Source of the DNA: CAZCTC01 sp964501335 | Lineage (GTDB): Bacteria; Chloroflexota; Anaerolineae; B4-G1; SLSP01 | Direction: 5' to 3' | DNA length: 64,000 nucleotides | NCBI GenBank assembly: GCA_964501335.1 | Contig: CAZCTC010000002.1 | Location: forward strand, 124,001 to 188,000 | Shown: positions 1 to 9,033 of the stretch, piece by piece | How positions within the stretch are numbered: the stretch's first letter is position 1 | Layout of the letters: every line of letters begins with the position of its first letter | Notes under the pieces: generated by a model | What the model was told of the DNA's origin: nothing | What the model saw: only the letters and a program-made list of their open reading frames with translations | Database searches by the model: none | Program-made: the position numbers and the translations under genes

Positions 1-364
1 CCACCGCCGCCACCGTCGTATGAATGCCGCGGGCAATTTTGTAGCCCGCCGCAACGCCCTGGGTCAGCAGATTGATCTGCGCGGCCGTCGGCGTAATCTG
101 CGTTCCGGCGCCGGCTCCCAGATAGAGAGCCGCCAGGTGCAACTCGTCCAGGTTTTTGTTGGCCCCCAAGACGGCCGCCTTGCTGGCGGCGGCGGTACCG
201 GCCGTCACGCCGTCCAGGAACGCCAGCTCTGCCTCACTCAGCGTCGTAGTTCCCACGATCACGCCGCCGGCGGCTTTAATCGTCAGGATTGCGGTGCCCG
301 TGGTTTTATTGTGAAAAATCAGGTCACCGCCCGACCATTTCGATCCTACAAGGGTGTTAGGCAT
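1..364 (-). CDS. Phage structural protein, C-terminally truncated by the window edge
   Basis: An open frame starts with ATG at 362-364, has GGAGG eight bases upstream, and runs off the left edge, giving about 121 residues. The translation is rich in Ala, Gly and Thr and includes LDGVTAGTAAASKAAVLGAN, a motif style often met in phage head or fibre proteins encoded just after the capsid gene. It lies 12 bases downstream of the preceding head-associated gene in the same transcription direction. Its role is not determined; capsid decoration or a fibre-like domain are both possible. Confidence 0.7.
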   Translation of the reverse strand, partial: MPNTLVGSKWSGGDLIFHNKTTGTAILTIKAAGGVIVGTTTLSEAELAFLDGVTAGTAAASKAAVLGANKNLDELHLAALYLGAGAGTQITPTAAQINLLTQGVAAGYKIARGIHTTVAAV

Positions 365-376
365 TTCGAGCCTCCG

Positions 377-847
377 TTATGCCGTGTAATCGGCGGAGTC
401 GGTCCCGTAGCGACCCTCGACGACCAGGAAAGCCGAGGTGATGTTCGCGGCGGCACTGGCACCAGTCCGAACGGCCACGAATTTGAACCCGTCCGATAAA
501 ATAGCCGGATCGAGTTGGAACACGACCAGCTTCGGCTTAACCGCCGCGCTGGTGGTGAAATCCGCAGCGTCGGTCTGGCGAGTCATCGCCGAAGTTGCCG
601 CCGTATCCTGATTGGTCCAGAGCGGCATGGTTTTGGCGATGGCCTGAGCACCGCCGCCGGCGTTCGTGGTAGCCTCCAAAATGTCGAACTTGACCGTGTT
701 TGCCGCGCCCTGATCCAGGTAGCAGCACACGAAAACGCGCTGGGCCTCGCCAACGTTGACATAGTCCCCCGTCCGGCCGCCAGCATCGGCAGCCGGGACG
801 AGGCACGAAACAACCATCTGAGAGTCGGGAATTGCTAAAGCGGGCAT
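377..847 (-). CDS. Head-associated phage protein of unknown function
   Basis: A 156-residue protein that follows the capsid gene directly, with AGGAGG six bases before the ATG. It has no signal peptide or membrane segment. The second half (roughly residues 105-150: KLVVFQLDPAIL, VRTGASAAANITSAFLVVEG) looks like the small protein commonly found immediately after HK97-type capsid genes in prophages. Position and size suggest a head decoration or completion protein, but no catalytic or diagnostic motif is present, so the function is inferred from neighbours only. Confidence 0.7.
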   Translation of the reverse strand: MPALAIPDSQMVVSCLVPAADAGGRTGDYVNVGEAQRVFVCCYLDQGAANTVKFDILEATTNAGGGAQAIAKTMPLWTNQDTAATSAMTRQTDAADFTTSAAVKPKLVVFQLDPAILSDGFKFVAVRTGASAAANITSAFLVVEGRYGTDSADYTA

Positions 848-863
848 TTTTTCCTCCTCGATT

Positions 864-3605
864 TTAGCGGGTCGCCAAAACGATGAACGGCGACAACGTG
901 TTGGTCCCCTGATACGGGGTCAAGGCCGAGCGCCAGAACGGTTGGCCGTCCACCCTGAAGGTGAACCTGAACGTTTGTTCGTCGTACAGGAAGCGGACGT
1001 GCATACTCGACGCCATCTGAACGCCGCCCTTTTCGGCCAGAGCGTATTGACTCATGTCAGCGAGAACGATGTCGCCTACGGTCCCCAGCGTCGAGTTGTA
1101 CTCTGTGGGAATGACCGGGCGCCCGAACAGGGTCGCATACGGTTCCCCGCTGGCGCCTCCGGCCGGCATGTACACCGGCTGACCACCAGTTCCCACGGCC
1201 AGCGACATCGAATATAACTGAGGTTCGATGTCCTGGTTGATATACCAGGCCGCATTCCGCCGAGAGCGCCCCCAGCAGCGGGACCACATTTTAACGACGT
1301 TCTCCCAGAGAAGGGTGCCAGCCGCCTGGCCGGCTTCAGCCGCCACAGTCACCAGCGCCGGGGAATTAAGGATTCCCAACGGCTTCCCCACGCCGTCACC
1401 TCTCATTATGGCGGCCTCGGTCTTAAACGAGATTTCCTCGGGGAAAATCTGCATAATGAGAGTCTGGAGCTGAGCGGCGTCAGCCAAAATCTCCTCCGTC
1501 GCATAACAGAGCCCGTACAACTTGTCGAGCTTCAATTTCACATTCTCGAACTTCGGCTTGGTCGCCGTGACGGTAGCACCCTCGGCGGCCCAATAGGCCT
1601 GGATCCCGCCGTATCGGGAGCCGTCAGCACGGGATGTTTCCGAAATCGCCGGCCATTCGGTGGAATTCGATTCGGTACTGACCGGAATCCGGAAGCACCT
1701 CGCCATTACCTGCCCGACCTCATAGGCCCGCTTCCAAATCTCTTTGGAGACATCAGTGGAAACCAAAACGCCGCCGTCAGAAGCGACCAGTTCATTCGAC
1801 CCGGCCGATTTCAGGTAGTTGGCGAAACGCTTGTCCACCGGCTTGTTCCGCGCGTGATCTGCCACGCTCTTGAAAAACTCGCCAGGAGTCAGCGGCTTAT
1901 CGAGCTCGTTGTCATGCTGAGACACGAGCGGGCCAGCTACCACGCCGGGGTTGGCCGGCGGTTGCAGTTGGGCGACCACGGCGGCCGCCACGGCCTTGAT
2001 TTCATTCTCGTCCATGTGAATACCCTCCGTATGATTGTCAGAATTGTTTCCCGGCTCATTCGCTCCCGGCGCTGCGGGCGTGGCGGCCGCCACCTCTGCC
2101 CCAGCCTGGGCCGGCTGCTGCTGTGCCGATTCGGCCATAAATGTTTTGAGCGCTTCAGCCTGCGCTCGCGGCTCTGCCGGCGTCGGGGTCAGACTTGCGT
2201 CAATCCCCAACGGCCAGCGGGTGATTTCGTATGTGCCGTTTCCGATCGAGCGCCGCTCGATCAGATGGGGGGCGGTACCGCTCGACCAGCCCAGTTTCCC
2301 AGCCTCGGCCATCCGGTAAATCGCCCGCTCATACTCGTCGCGCATTTTCAGCTGCGCCTCAATCCACACGCCCACGTCATCTATTTTTATGGCGGCATGG
2401 TCATCCAAAACCCGCCGCTGGAGAATCCCATCCATGCCATGCTGGTAGAAAACCAGGCTGGTGGTATGAGATCCGAAATCCGTCGATTTGGTGAAATAAT
2501 CGCCGGTCAGATCGGGCTGGGCGGGATCGCCGAAATACACCAGATATCCCCCCACGCGCCCGTCGCCCAGGGCCTTAACTGCCGATCCTGAGAACACAAC
2601 CGGTGCGGCTGATTTTTCAGCCGTATCGTACCAGTCGTAACAGGCCCAGAATCCAGGGGCCCGGGGGTCGCGCTTGGTATCGCAACTATGCCGGCTCAGG
2701 AACGACTCGCGACTCTCCGGGATGTCGCGCTGCATGTCCATTTCAGGATCGCCATAATGGACCAAATAAACCCGATCGCCGACCTGCACATCGCGCTCAT
2801 ATTTTTTATCATTCCGACTCGACGGGCGGCGCCGGGATGCCATGACCTCAACGCCGTTGTAGGTGTACGGGTACAACTCGGCTGCCTTGATCTCCGTCAT
2901 CGTTGCATATTCGGAAACATCCTCGGATTCCTCATCGGATTCCTCGTACTCATCGACATCAGTTTCTTCCTCGCCCTTCAACGGAAAATCAAACCGCTGA
3001 TCTCCCAGCGCCAGCGTTACTCGGTCGAACGCGAGCGGATCACCAACGCCGGAAATACCATCAGGCTCAGGTGTTCCGGTTGGCACATAGGCGAGCGTGA
3101 TATGAGGAATGAATCCGTGATCCTGGGATTCCTGATCGATTCCCAGGCATTCACAGAGTCGGTGCCGGATTTCTGGGATCTGCGGCGAGTCGTACAACAG
3201 GACAATGGCGTCCTGTGCTCCATCGCCGACCCCCACAAATCGGGCGAACCCGTTGATTCGGCCGAATACCGGCCGTTCGCACTGAGCAAACTGCGCCACC
3301 CCGGAAACGGTCGCGGTCAGATCCAGTCCGGCCGCCTCACCCAGATAGGCCAGCGTAATATGCAGATCCTCAGCGGGCTCACCGCCAGGGATCGCTAAAC
3401 GCTGCGCCGTCGCCGGATCGAGCATGAGCGCCACCATCGCCCCTGTGTGGGCCGCTTTGGTCTCGCTAGCATACAGGGCGGCCTGCTGGGCCTGGGCAGT
3501 TTCCTGATCGGGATGACACCCCAGCGTTTCCCCCATCGGTTTCCCATCAGGGCCCAGTTTAAAAATGCAGTATTCGTTTTCGCGTTCTACAATTCCGTAA
3601 GGCAT
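864..3605 (-). CDS. 2H phosphoesterase, prohead protease and HK97-fold major capsid protein fused in one reading frame
   Basis: A 913-residue polyprotein. Residues about 50-215 form a 2H phosphoesterase (2'-5' RNA ligase-like) domain with both signature motifs, DLHITLAYLG and PHITLAYVP. After an acidic linker there is a basic/aromatic stretch. Residues about 335-500 match an HK97-type (S78) prohead protease, with the characteristic YQHGMDG and LGWSSGTAPH segments. Residues about 530-913 are an HK97-fold major capsid protein, with an acidic N-terminal delta-like region, EGATVTATKPKFENVKL and the capsid core RGDGVGKPLGILN. The start has GGAGGTG eight bases upstream. Prohead proteases and capsid proteins are usually separate genes, though protease-capsid fusions are known. 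The protease should cut near the delta region to release capsid subunits. An internal start (ATG at 2015) may also make the capsid alone. Confidence 0.9.
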   Translation of the reverse strand: MPYGIVERENEYCIFKLGPDGKPMGETLGCHPDQETAQAQQAALYASETKAAHTGAMVALMLDPATAQRLAIPGGEPAEDLHITLAYLGEAAGLDLTATVSGVAQFAQCERPVFGRINGFARFVGVGDGAQDAIVLLYDSPQIPEIRHRLCECLGIDQESQDHGFIPHITLAYVPTGTPEPDGISGVGDPLAFDRVTLALGDQRFDFPLKGEEETDVDEYEESDEESEDVSEYATMTEIKAAELYPYTYNGVEVMASRRRPSSRNDKKYERDVQVGDRVYLVHYGDPEMDMQRDIPESRESFLSRHSCDTKRDPRAPGFWACYDWYDTAEKSAAPVVFSGSAVKALGDGRVGGYLVYFGDPAQPDLTGDYFTKSTDFGSHTTSLVFYQHGMDGILQRRVLDDHAAIKIDDVGVWIEAQLKMRDEYERAIYRMAEAGKLGWSSGTAPHLIERRSIGNGTYEITRWPLGIDASLTPTPAEPRAQAEALKTFMAESAQQQPAQAGAEVAAATPAAPGANEPGNNSDNHTEGIHMDENEIKAVAAAVVAQLQPPANPGVVAGPLVSQHDNELDKPLTPGEFFKSVADHARNKPVDKRFANYLKSAGSNELVASDGGVLVSTDVSKEIWKRAYEVGQVMARCFRIPVSTESNSTEWPAISETSRADGSRYGGIQAYWAAEGATVTATKPKFENVKLKLDKLYGLCYATEEILADAAQLQTLIMQIFPEEISFKTEAAIMRGDGVGKPLGILNSPALVTVAAEAGQAAGTLLWENVVKMWSRCWGRSRRNAAWYINQDIEPQLYSMSLAVGTGGQPVYMPAGGASGEPYATLFGRPVIPTEYNSTLGTVGDIVLADMSQYALAEKGGVQMASSMHVRFLYDEQTFRFTFRVDGQPFWRSALTPYQGTNTLSPFIVLATR
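2013..2028 (-). promoter_or_regulatory. Internal ribosome binding site and ATG for a separate capsid protein within the fusion gene
   Basis: On the minus strand, GGAGGG (2023-2028) precedes an in-frame ATG (2013-2015) by seven bases, inside the long fusion gene. Translation from here would give 383 residues (864-2015) beginning MDENEIKAVAAAVVAQL. That is the usual size of an HK97-type capsid precursor with its scaffolding-like delta domain. The site would allow capsid subunits to be made in excess over the fusion protein. This is inference from sequence; the alternative is that the match is chance. Confidence 0.6.
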
Positions 3606-3608
3606 TTA

Positions 3609-5651
3609 CTACACCTCCACTCGCGTTCCGCGTTTACCAACAATGATGATCCGTTTGGCGCACCGACACCGAGGATGAGCCGGCGGCCCACCTGGGAACT
3701 GTTGTTCCCACACTGCCCGCGGCTGCCCATCCAGGGCCCCGCAAATCGGACAGACCCGCTCGTCCCGATGGGTGAGCCATTCCTCAGAAATTTTCAAACC
3801 CGGATAGGATTTCTCCAACATTCCCCGGTACAGATCCATCGCGGCCGAGAAGGCCCGCGTGGTCTCAGTTGAGGCGATCATATCGGCCCGGATTTTCCCG
3901 AATGTCGGCTCGAGTAGCCGCTTTAGTTGCTCCATATCCATGGACGGATTAGCTATGTATTGACTGAGCGTTTTTTGCAGCGATGCCCGCGTGGTATCCG
4001 TCAGGCCGGCAACCAGGTCGTAACCATACGACTGAGCCCAGTTAGAGGCCATTGCCGACACGCTGGCAGGGTCCATTTCGATTCCAGTTTCCGCCGCGAT
4101 ATTCATGGCCGCCTCGCTGGCAATTTCCGAGAGCTGCGGCATCAACGCTGCCAAAAGCGCCGCCGCCAATTTGCTGTAATCGGGCTCCTCTTTTTTCTCG
4201 ATCGCGGTGATCGAATCATCTGCAAAATCATCGAATACCGGCTGAATTGCCTCATTAATGGCGGTCTCGTTGTCAGCCCTGGAATCCTCCCAGGATTTCA
4301 GAAACGAGAACCCTTGTTCCAGACCCATCGATTCCACACGGGAAGCTACCAGGGCCTTGACAGTCGGCGTAATCGTGGCGCTCTCGAAATCTGCCAATCG
4401 GCCGCGCTTGAGGCTCTTACGGCGCCAGGCCTTCAAATCATCCATCATGCCCGGGTCGCTGGGCTCTGGTTGTTGCGGAGCCGGAGTGGGGGCCGGGGCC
4501 GGCTGCGGGTCCAGATCGGCATATTCAACGCCCAGAGGCATATCGAGCCCCAACATCTGGGCCGCTATGCTGGGTTTCATGCCGGCGTCAATGTAGGTTT
4601 TGTATGCGCTGGAGCGTTCGGTTTCGTTTTCCTGGAACACATCCAGGGAATTTGAATTGAACCGCAGCTGATAGCCCATTTGATCTAATACCTGAACATT
4701 CAGCACGGAGGCGATGAAATCGCACTCCGGCACAATAGTGTTCTGGTAGAACGTCTCGGCGTCCTGAGACGCTGTGGCGTAGTTCGCTGCGTTGGCGAAT
4801 AGTAGCGTCTGCGGAACGCCAAGAGCGGTGGCAACCTGTTCACCGAATCCCTGCAACAGCTCGCCATTTCCGAATTCGTCCAGACCTCCGCCGATCACCG
4901 TCGGCTTTACCGCGTCCGCATTGATTGCTTTGACCCGGAATGCATTGGCAACCCCGGTGAATAGTTTGTTGAAAATCCCCTCGATGCGCTCCCGCTCGTC
5001 AGGCTGTGTGCCCTGCGGAACGCCGAGGATAGTCATTTTCACCAGGCCGCCCGCGGCATATTTGGCCGCGAACTGATCGATGCTCATCAGGATGCCGCCG
5101 GCAGCCAACGCTGCCCGGACTGGTGACGTTGACGGGGGGCCGTATTCGACCATAGCATCGGGCGCCCAAAAAATCACCAGATCGCGCTGGGTCAGGCTGG
5201 TATTTCCGTTGTTGGTTGTTCGGGTGAACAGCGCCGAACGGCCATCCTGAGAAATGCCGTCAAACTCAATCGTTGGAGTTGCGAGGTATCGCAACCCAGG
5301 CGCGAGAGGTTCCTCAACGTATCTGGACAGATAGGCCGCCCCCCAAATACAGAGGGCTTGCTCGATCAACTGAAAGAGCCGGCGCGGGTTCGGCATGATT
5401 TTAATGGTATTCTGCCAGGCGTCGGACGAATCGACCTGTTCGTCGCCGCGATAAATCGAAAATGGCACGCCGGCCACTGCCTGGGCCCTGATGTTAACTC
5501 CACGATTCACCGCCCCGACGCGCTGGTATATCGCGGTTTGGGTTGGCTCTCCCTGCGTGTCCCCAACGAGCCAGTCCATGAACCGGTCGAACGTTCCCAA
5601 CGAAATGCTCTTGATGGCGTTATGTGCCACGTTTCCCCCTATGCCAGCCAT
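3609..5651 (-). CDS. Portal protein fused to a MuF-type head morphogenesis domain
   Basis: A 680-residue protein. Residues about 20-385 resemble HK97-family portal proteins, including the AVNRGVNIRAQAVAGVPF helix region and PQTLLFANAANYATASQD. A Pro/Ala-rich linker (about 390-415) joins this to a C-terminal half ending in a MuF-like (Mu gp30) domain with THRDERVCPICGALDG and the closing HPRCRC signature, likely metal binding. The portal forms the dodecameric DNA gate at one capsid vertex; MuF proteins are minor head proteins often injected or needed for assembly. The gene overlaps the large terminase by 13 bases and ends four bases before the protease-capsid fusion, the usual head-gene order. 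Portal and MuF are normally two genes. Confidence 0.9.
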   Translation of the reverse strand: MAGIGGNVAHNAIKSISLGTFDRFMDWLVGDTQGEPTQTAIYQRVGAVNRGVNIRAQAVAGVPFSIYRGDEQVDSSDAWQNTIKIMPNPRRLFQLIEQALCIWGAAYLSRYVEEPLAPGLRYLATPTIEFDGISQDGRSALFTRTTNNGNTSLTQRDLVIFWAPDAMVEYGPPSTSPVRAALAAGGILMSIDQFAAKYAAGGLVKMTILGVPQGTQPDERERIEGIFNKLFTGVANAFRVKAINADAVKPTVIGGGLDEFGNGELLQGFGEQVATALGVPQTLLFANAANYATASQDAETFYQNTIVPECDFIASVLNVQVLDQMGYQLRFNSNSLDVFQENETERSSAYKTYIDAGMKPSIAAQMLGLDMPLGVEYADLDPQPAPAPTPAPQQPEPSDPGMMDDLKAWRRKSLKRGRLADFESATITPTVKALVASRVESMGLEQGFSFLKSWEDSRADNETAINEAIQPVFDDFADDSITAIEKKEEPDYSKLAAALLAALMPQLSEIASEAAMNIAAETGIEMDPASVSAMASNWAQSYGYDLVAGLTDTTRASLQKTLSQYIANPSMDMEQLKRLLEPTFGKIRADMIASTETTRAFSAAMDLYRGMLEKSYPGLKISEEWLTHRDERVCPICGALDGQPRAVWEQQFPGGPPAHPRCRCAKRIIIVGKRGTRVEV

Positions 5652-7057
5652 GGAGACGCCTTCCCGGCGTAGATTGCCAACGCGAGAGCCCAGAATTTAT
5701 CCGCGTGCCCGTCAACTGTGCGCTCCGCATCAAAAACAGTATTACCTGATGGCGTTATCGTTTTTTTGATACTATGCGTTTGATATGCCAGGTCACGCTC
5801 GGGCGGAATTGGAACATTTGCCCGCTCGAATTGCAATCGCGCCTCTACCGCCCATAGTGATTTAGTTTGCATCGTAAAATCAACTCCCACGGCCCTCCCG
5901 GTGCGTTGCAAATTCTCTGCCAGTTGGGCCCCGATGCCATTTTTATCCACGAGAGCCTGTTTGATCGGCAGCCGTCTGATTACCTCGTTAAAAACATGCT
6001 GTTGCGTATCAAATTCACAGCGGTCGAGCGTAATCAAAACCCGAACCGGCAGAGCTCCAGTCGTAGTGTTTCCAGTAATAATGCCCTCAGTTTTGTCATG
6101 CACTCTACCGATATCTATTCCCATGCTCAAAACCGGCTCACATTCCCCGGCTTTTATGGCGGTCTGGACATCCTGAATAATGGATAGGGCTTCGTCTTTT
6201 CCGTTTGCCTTCCAGTATTTAAGTCCCGCTGACTCGAATGCCGTTTGATTTTTTTGGATGTCGTCCCAGGTTATGAGAGCGGTTGTTTCGTCAACATATT
6301 CCGCCTCATATTCCTGTTGAAAATCTTCCAAAACCATATTCTGGAAGATCAGCGTGATTCTGTCGTTTCCAAAACGCTCAACTCGGTCTGCTGTCCGCAT
6401 GGCCGGCGCTGCAATGCGGGCCAGTGCCGGGTTTTTACTAAATGCGTATGTTTCCCACCATGGGGTTCGTTTTCGGTTATAGCCAGGATAGGGTTTTAAT
6501 TTCTGGGTATCGATTTCCCAGAACTGCCCGCGAGCCCCCATGGTTGACGATCCCACCCGCAGCCGGCCGCCCTTTGACAGGATAGGCATGGCCGCAACGT
6601 ATATTTGTCGGTCATGCTGAACATGGGCGAACTCATCGAGTGCAATGTTAAACCGGGCCTTCCCTCTGGGGGGCCTCGCTGGAAGACTCAGCAGCCGCGC
6701 CCCGTTATCAAATTCCAGTCCTAATTCGTTGTCTCGGATCAGCTTTGGAAGCCCAGAGATATTGATGGTTTCCAGAACTGCCTTTGAATACCGAATTTTC
6801 TCTTTTGCCTCGTCCAGGTTGATCGATACAAATGCGGTCGAGGTTCCATCCAAAACGGCCTCGGCAATCGCCTCGGCTGATACAGTCCAACTCCACGCTA
6901 CCTGCCGGGACTTCGCTTCAATCCTGAGCGTTGAGTTGTCGCTCAGGTGCATCAGCTGAAAATGTTCCCACCTGGCACCCTCTACCCCTGTGGCCCTCTC
7001 CAGATCGACGGTGTCAACTAAAAACTGAGCCCGCTTTGACAGATCGGAGTATTTCAC
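5639..7057 (-). CDS. Phage terminase large subunit
   Basis: A 472-residue packaging motor. The N-terminal ATPase shows a degenerate Walker A region, EAKSRQVAWSW (about 47-57), and a Walker B motif FNIALDEFAH (about 138-147). The C-terminal RNase H-like nuclease shows GIDIGR (about 317) and later ALVDKNGIGAQL, consistent with the acidic metal-binding residues that cut concatemeric DNA. It translocates DNA into the prohead through the portal encoded next. The start is GTG within a GTGA overlap with the small terminase stop, so the two are translationally coupled. Length is typical for this family. Confidence 0.92.
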   Translation of the reverse strand: MKYSDLSKRAQFLVDTVDLERATGVEGARWEHFQLMHLSDNSTLRIEAKSRQVAWSWTVSAEAIAEAVLDGTSTAFVSINLDEAKEKIRYSKAVLETINISGLPKLIRDNELGLEFDNGARLLSLPARPPRGKARFNIALDEFAHVQHDRQIYVAAMPILSKGGRLRVGSSTMGARGQFWEIDTQKLKPYPGYNRKRTPWWETYAFSKNPALARIAAPAMRTADRVERFGNDRITLIFQNMVLEDFQQEYEAEYVDETTALITWDDIQKNQTAFESAGLKYWKANGKDEALSIIQDVQTAIKAGECEPVLSMGIDIGRVHDKTEGIITGNTTTGALPVRVLITLDRCEFDTQQHVFNEVIRRLPIKQALVDKNGIGAQLAENLQRTGRAVGVDFTMQTKSLWAVEARLQFERANVPIPPERDLAYQTHSIKKTITPSGNTVFDAERTVDGHADKFWALALAIYAGKASPWLA

Positions 7058-7737
7058 ACATCACCGCCGACCTCATCGTCAAAATCGTGCAGCGTTTTCT
7101 CGACATCGCCCTGCGCATCGGCACGGCGTTTTTCCCATTCCTGTACTGTCATTCCAACATTGACAGATTCGATAGGGCCGCCATTTTTGCCGGTATGTTC
7201 CATCTGGGAGCGCCGGCCGCCGGTCTCGCGGGCGATGTCGTCGAGCGTCCCCCGATACTGGTCAAAGAGTGCAGAATTAAACCGTTCGATATCCACCCGT
7301 TCAGCATACTGGCCGCCCCCGATCTGCTTCACGTCTGGCATCCAGACACGGGAGCGCCGTCCTTCGTCATCCTCGGATTTAATCTCTGATTCCAGGAATG
7401 CGGCAAGCTCTTTCAGTTTCAACACCCGCTCAAAATCAAGAGCGAGGCCAGATTCCATAACCTCTTTGCGTTGGGCCTCTAACGCCAAATTTCTTTCTAT
7501 TTCAATGCGTGCGTCGTAGTCTTTTGCCCGAGATTTCCAATCGAAACGTGATGACCAACGAAGTAAGGTGTCAAGAGAGGCGGTAATGTATGTATCTTTA
7601 TGTACTTTTATGTATTTTTCTAACAATTCTTTTAAGGAACGTCTTACGCCGAGCCTTAAGTAGTCGTTGCAGGCCTCAACAGCCCGTGATGACTCACCAG
7701 GCTTCCGTTCTCCTGCCAGCAACTCGATCCTGCTCAT
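7054..7737 (-). CDS. Phage terminase small subunit-like DNA-binding protein
   Basis: A 227-residue protein directly before the large terminase, with a four-base overlap. The N-terminal part (about 20-80: ACNDYLRLGVRRSLKELLEK, TLLRWSSRFDWKSRAKDYDA) resembles the DNA-binding region of small terminases, where a repeat-type helix-turn-helix recognises pac or cos DNA. The middle is charged and helical, suitable for oligomerisation, and the acidic C-terminus may contact the large subunit. Identification rests on this pattern plus position. Confidence 0.8.
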   Translation of the reverse strand: MSRIELLAGERKPGESSRAVEACNDYLRLGVRRSLKELLEKYIKVHKDTYITASLDTLLRWSSRFDWKSRAKDYDARIEIERNLALEAQRKEVMESGLALDFERVLKLKELAAFLESEIKSEDDEGRRSRVWMPDVKQIGGGQYAERVDIERFNSALFDQYRGTLDDIARETGGRRSQMEHTGKNGGPIESVNVGMTVQEWEKRRADAQGDVEKTLHDFDDEVGGDV

Positions 7738-7949
7738 TGCTCCCTCACGCTCACAGCCGAAATAACCACAGCTCGATAATTTCCAATCATCTCAGTCTCG
7801 TTGGCCTCTCGGTACATTCCAGACGACTCGGTTTTTACATGAGCGACTCGAATGTTAACCTGAGGATCAAAGACGCCAGGGCGCACCTCTACCAGCACCT
7901 TCATCCCGGCGACTTCCCAAATTTTCCCGAACAACTGAAAAACTGTCAT
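7734..7949 (-). CDS. Small phage protein of unknown function
   Basis: A 71-residue protein, start chosen at the ATG 7947-7949 because it forms a TGATG stop-start overlap with the upstream coiled-coil gene; the longer upstream frame would overlap that gene by almost 80 bases. The sequence is beta-rich (VLVEVRPGVFDPQVNIRVAHV) and lacks membrane segments. It lies between the lysis-like genes and small terminase. No family was recognised. Confidence 0.55.
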   Translation of the reverse strand: MTVFQLFGKIWEVAGMKVLVEVRPGVFDPQVNIRVAHVKTESSGMYREANETEMIGNYRAVVISAVSVREQ

Positions 7950-8467
7950 CACCCAGCCACCTTGCGAGAATCCAGCGGCCCGGTTTTTCCCTTCACCCTG
8001 GGCGTGTCGTGCCGATCCAGCGTCCAATCCGGCGTTTTGTCATCCCGGATCAACTGATCGTGGAGAATCTGAACTCCCGCTTTAAGCGTGTCAACCTCTT
8101 GGTTCAGCGTGTCGATGCGGCTCTGTAGCCGTTTTACCTGCTCGTTACGGCTGAGTTCTGATTTTCCCAGCTCTTCCAGGGCCCTCCGTGTCTGTGCTCG
8201 TTCCAAATCAAGGGCTTTTCGTAAATCGTCAATTTCCCCACGAGCCTGGGCAATCTCTTTGCGCAGCAAAGCGACGGCATCATCGGCCGCCGCCGTGGCT
8301 TCCTGAGCCGCCCTCGCTTCTTCTCCAGAGGCTTCGGCCTGGGCCTTTTTCAACGCAACGCCGGCCGCCTGATGTTTCCGGTATTGCTCAAGAACAAACG
8401 AGATTAGCAATACAAACAAAACCAGGCGCTCTGCCCACTCACCCAGACCGGCCGCGAGGGATTCCAC
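7949..8467 (-). CDS. Membrane-anchored coiled-coil protein, possibly a spanin-like or lysis accessory protein
   Basis: A 172-residue protein starting with GTG (8465-8467) behind GAGGG. One transmembrane helix is visible near the N-terminus (about 13-27, LVLFVLLISFVLEQY), followed by a long Ala/Glu/Lys/Arg heptad-type coiled coil (about 35-150). This architecture matches inner-membrane spanin (Rz-like) proteins but also generic phage membrane scaffolds. It follows a holin-like gene by three bases, which favours a lysis role. No outer-membrane partner was found, as expected if the host lacks a classical outer membrane. Confidence 0.6.
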   Translation of the reverse strand: MESLAAGLGEWAERLVLFVLLISFVLEQYRKHQAAGVALKKAQAEASGEEARAAQEATAAADDAVALLRKEIAQARGEIDDLRKALDLERAQTRRALEELGKSELSRNEQVKRLQSRIDTLNQEVDTLKAGVQILHDQLIRDDKTPDWTLDRHDTPRVKGKTGPLDSRKVAG

Positions 8468-8470
8468 AGA

Positions 8471-8938
8471 CTACCCTCGCTCGGATTCCATATGAATTGA
8501 CGACGGCTGAGCATGAACCGGGGAAGGTTCCTTGGGATTGCCCCGCTGGATGACATGAAACAATTGATTGCCACCCACGCCCGCGAGAGCCACCGCAATC
8601 AGTTCCCAATAGGGTTGGATGGCCTGGATCACATCCGAGGGTACATTGTCCAGGATAGCTTTGGCCGCGATCGACAGCAGGATCGACAGTCCCACCTGAG
8701 ACAACCGTTTGTAGAACGGCTCCAGCGATTGAAACCACGACCACCGTTCCCCCAAAAACGACAACAGCGCGCTCACCACGACCGCCGCGCCCCCGGCGAT
8801 GATCCACCGCAAAACCGAGGTCAAATCCCCCGGATTCACATCCTGGCCCATCGGGGCAGCAAAAACGGCCGGCACACAAACGCCGGCCGCAATAATGACG
8901 ACCAAAGCAGCAATCAAAAACCGCATAAAGCCTTTCAT
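8471..8938 (-). CDS. Holin-like small membrane protein
   Basis: A 155-residue protein with an N-terminal hydrophobic signal or anchor (about 5-28), then hydrophobic segments at about 40-65 (LRWIIAGGAAVVVSALLSFL), 80-95 and 112-125, and a polar Pro-rich tail. Size and topology fit a phage holin or another small pore protein. It stands just upstream of the coiled-coil membrane protein and the packaging genes, and a minus-strand terminator lies immediately before it. No endolysin is in view, so the lysis assignment is inference. Confidence 0.55.
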   Translation of the reverse strand: MKGFMRFLIAALVVIIAAGVCVPAVFAAPMGQDVNPGDLTSVLRWIIAGGAAVVVSALLSFLGERWSWFQSLEPFYKRLSQVGLSILLSIAAKAILDNVPSDVIQAIQPYWELIAVALAGVGGNQLFHVIQRGNPKEPSPVHAQPSSIHMESERG

Positions 8939-8955
8939 CGTTTACCCCTTTACAA

Positions 8956-8993
8956 ACAAAAAACCCGCCTCCGGGGTGAGCGCCGTGAGGCGG
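8956..8993 (-). terminator. Rho-independent terminator ahead of the lysis and head genes
   Basis: On the minus strand a CCGCCTC/GAGGCGG stem (8965-8971 with 8987-8993) is followed by GTTTTTT. It separates the small gene at 9034-9165 from the holin-like gene, so the late genes either have their own promoter here or need antitermination. Confidence 0.7.
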
Positions 8994-9012
8994 TGACCCG
9001 ATGGCGGGTGGG

Positions 9013-9027
9013 ACTGGTTAAACCAGT
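9013..9027. promoter_or_regulatory. Perfect 15-nt inverted repeat, candidate operator
   Basis: ACTGGTT and AACCAGT flank a single A between the terminator and the end of the 43-residue gene. Its symmetry is typical of a dimeric repressor site, but no regulator is assigned to it. Confidence 0.35.
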
Positions 9028-9033
9028 GCGACC

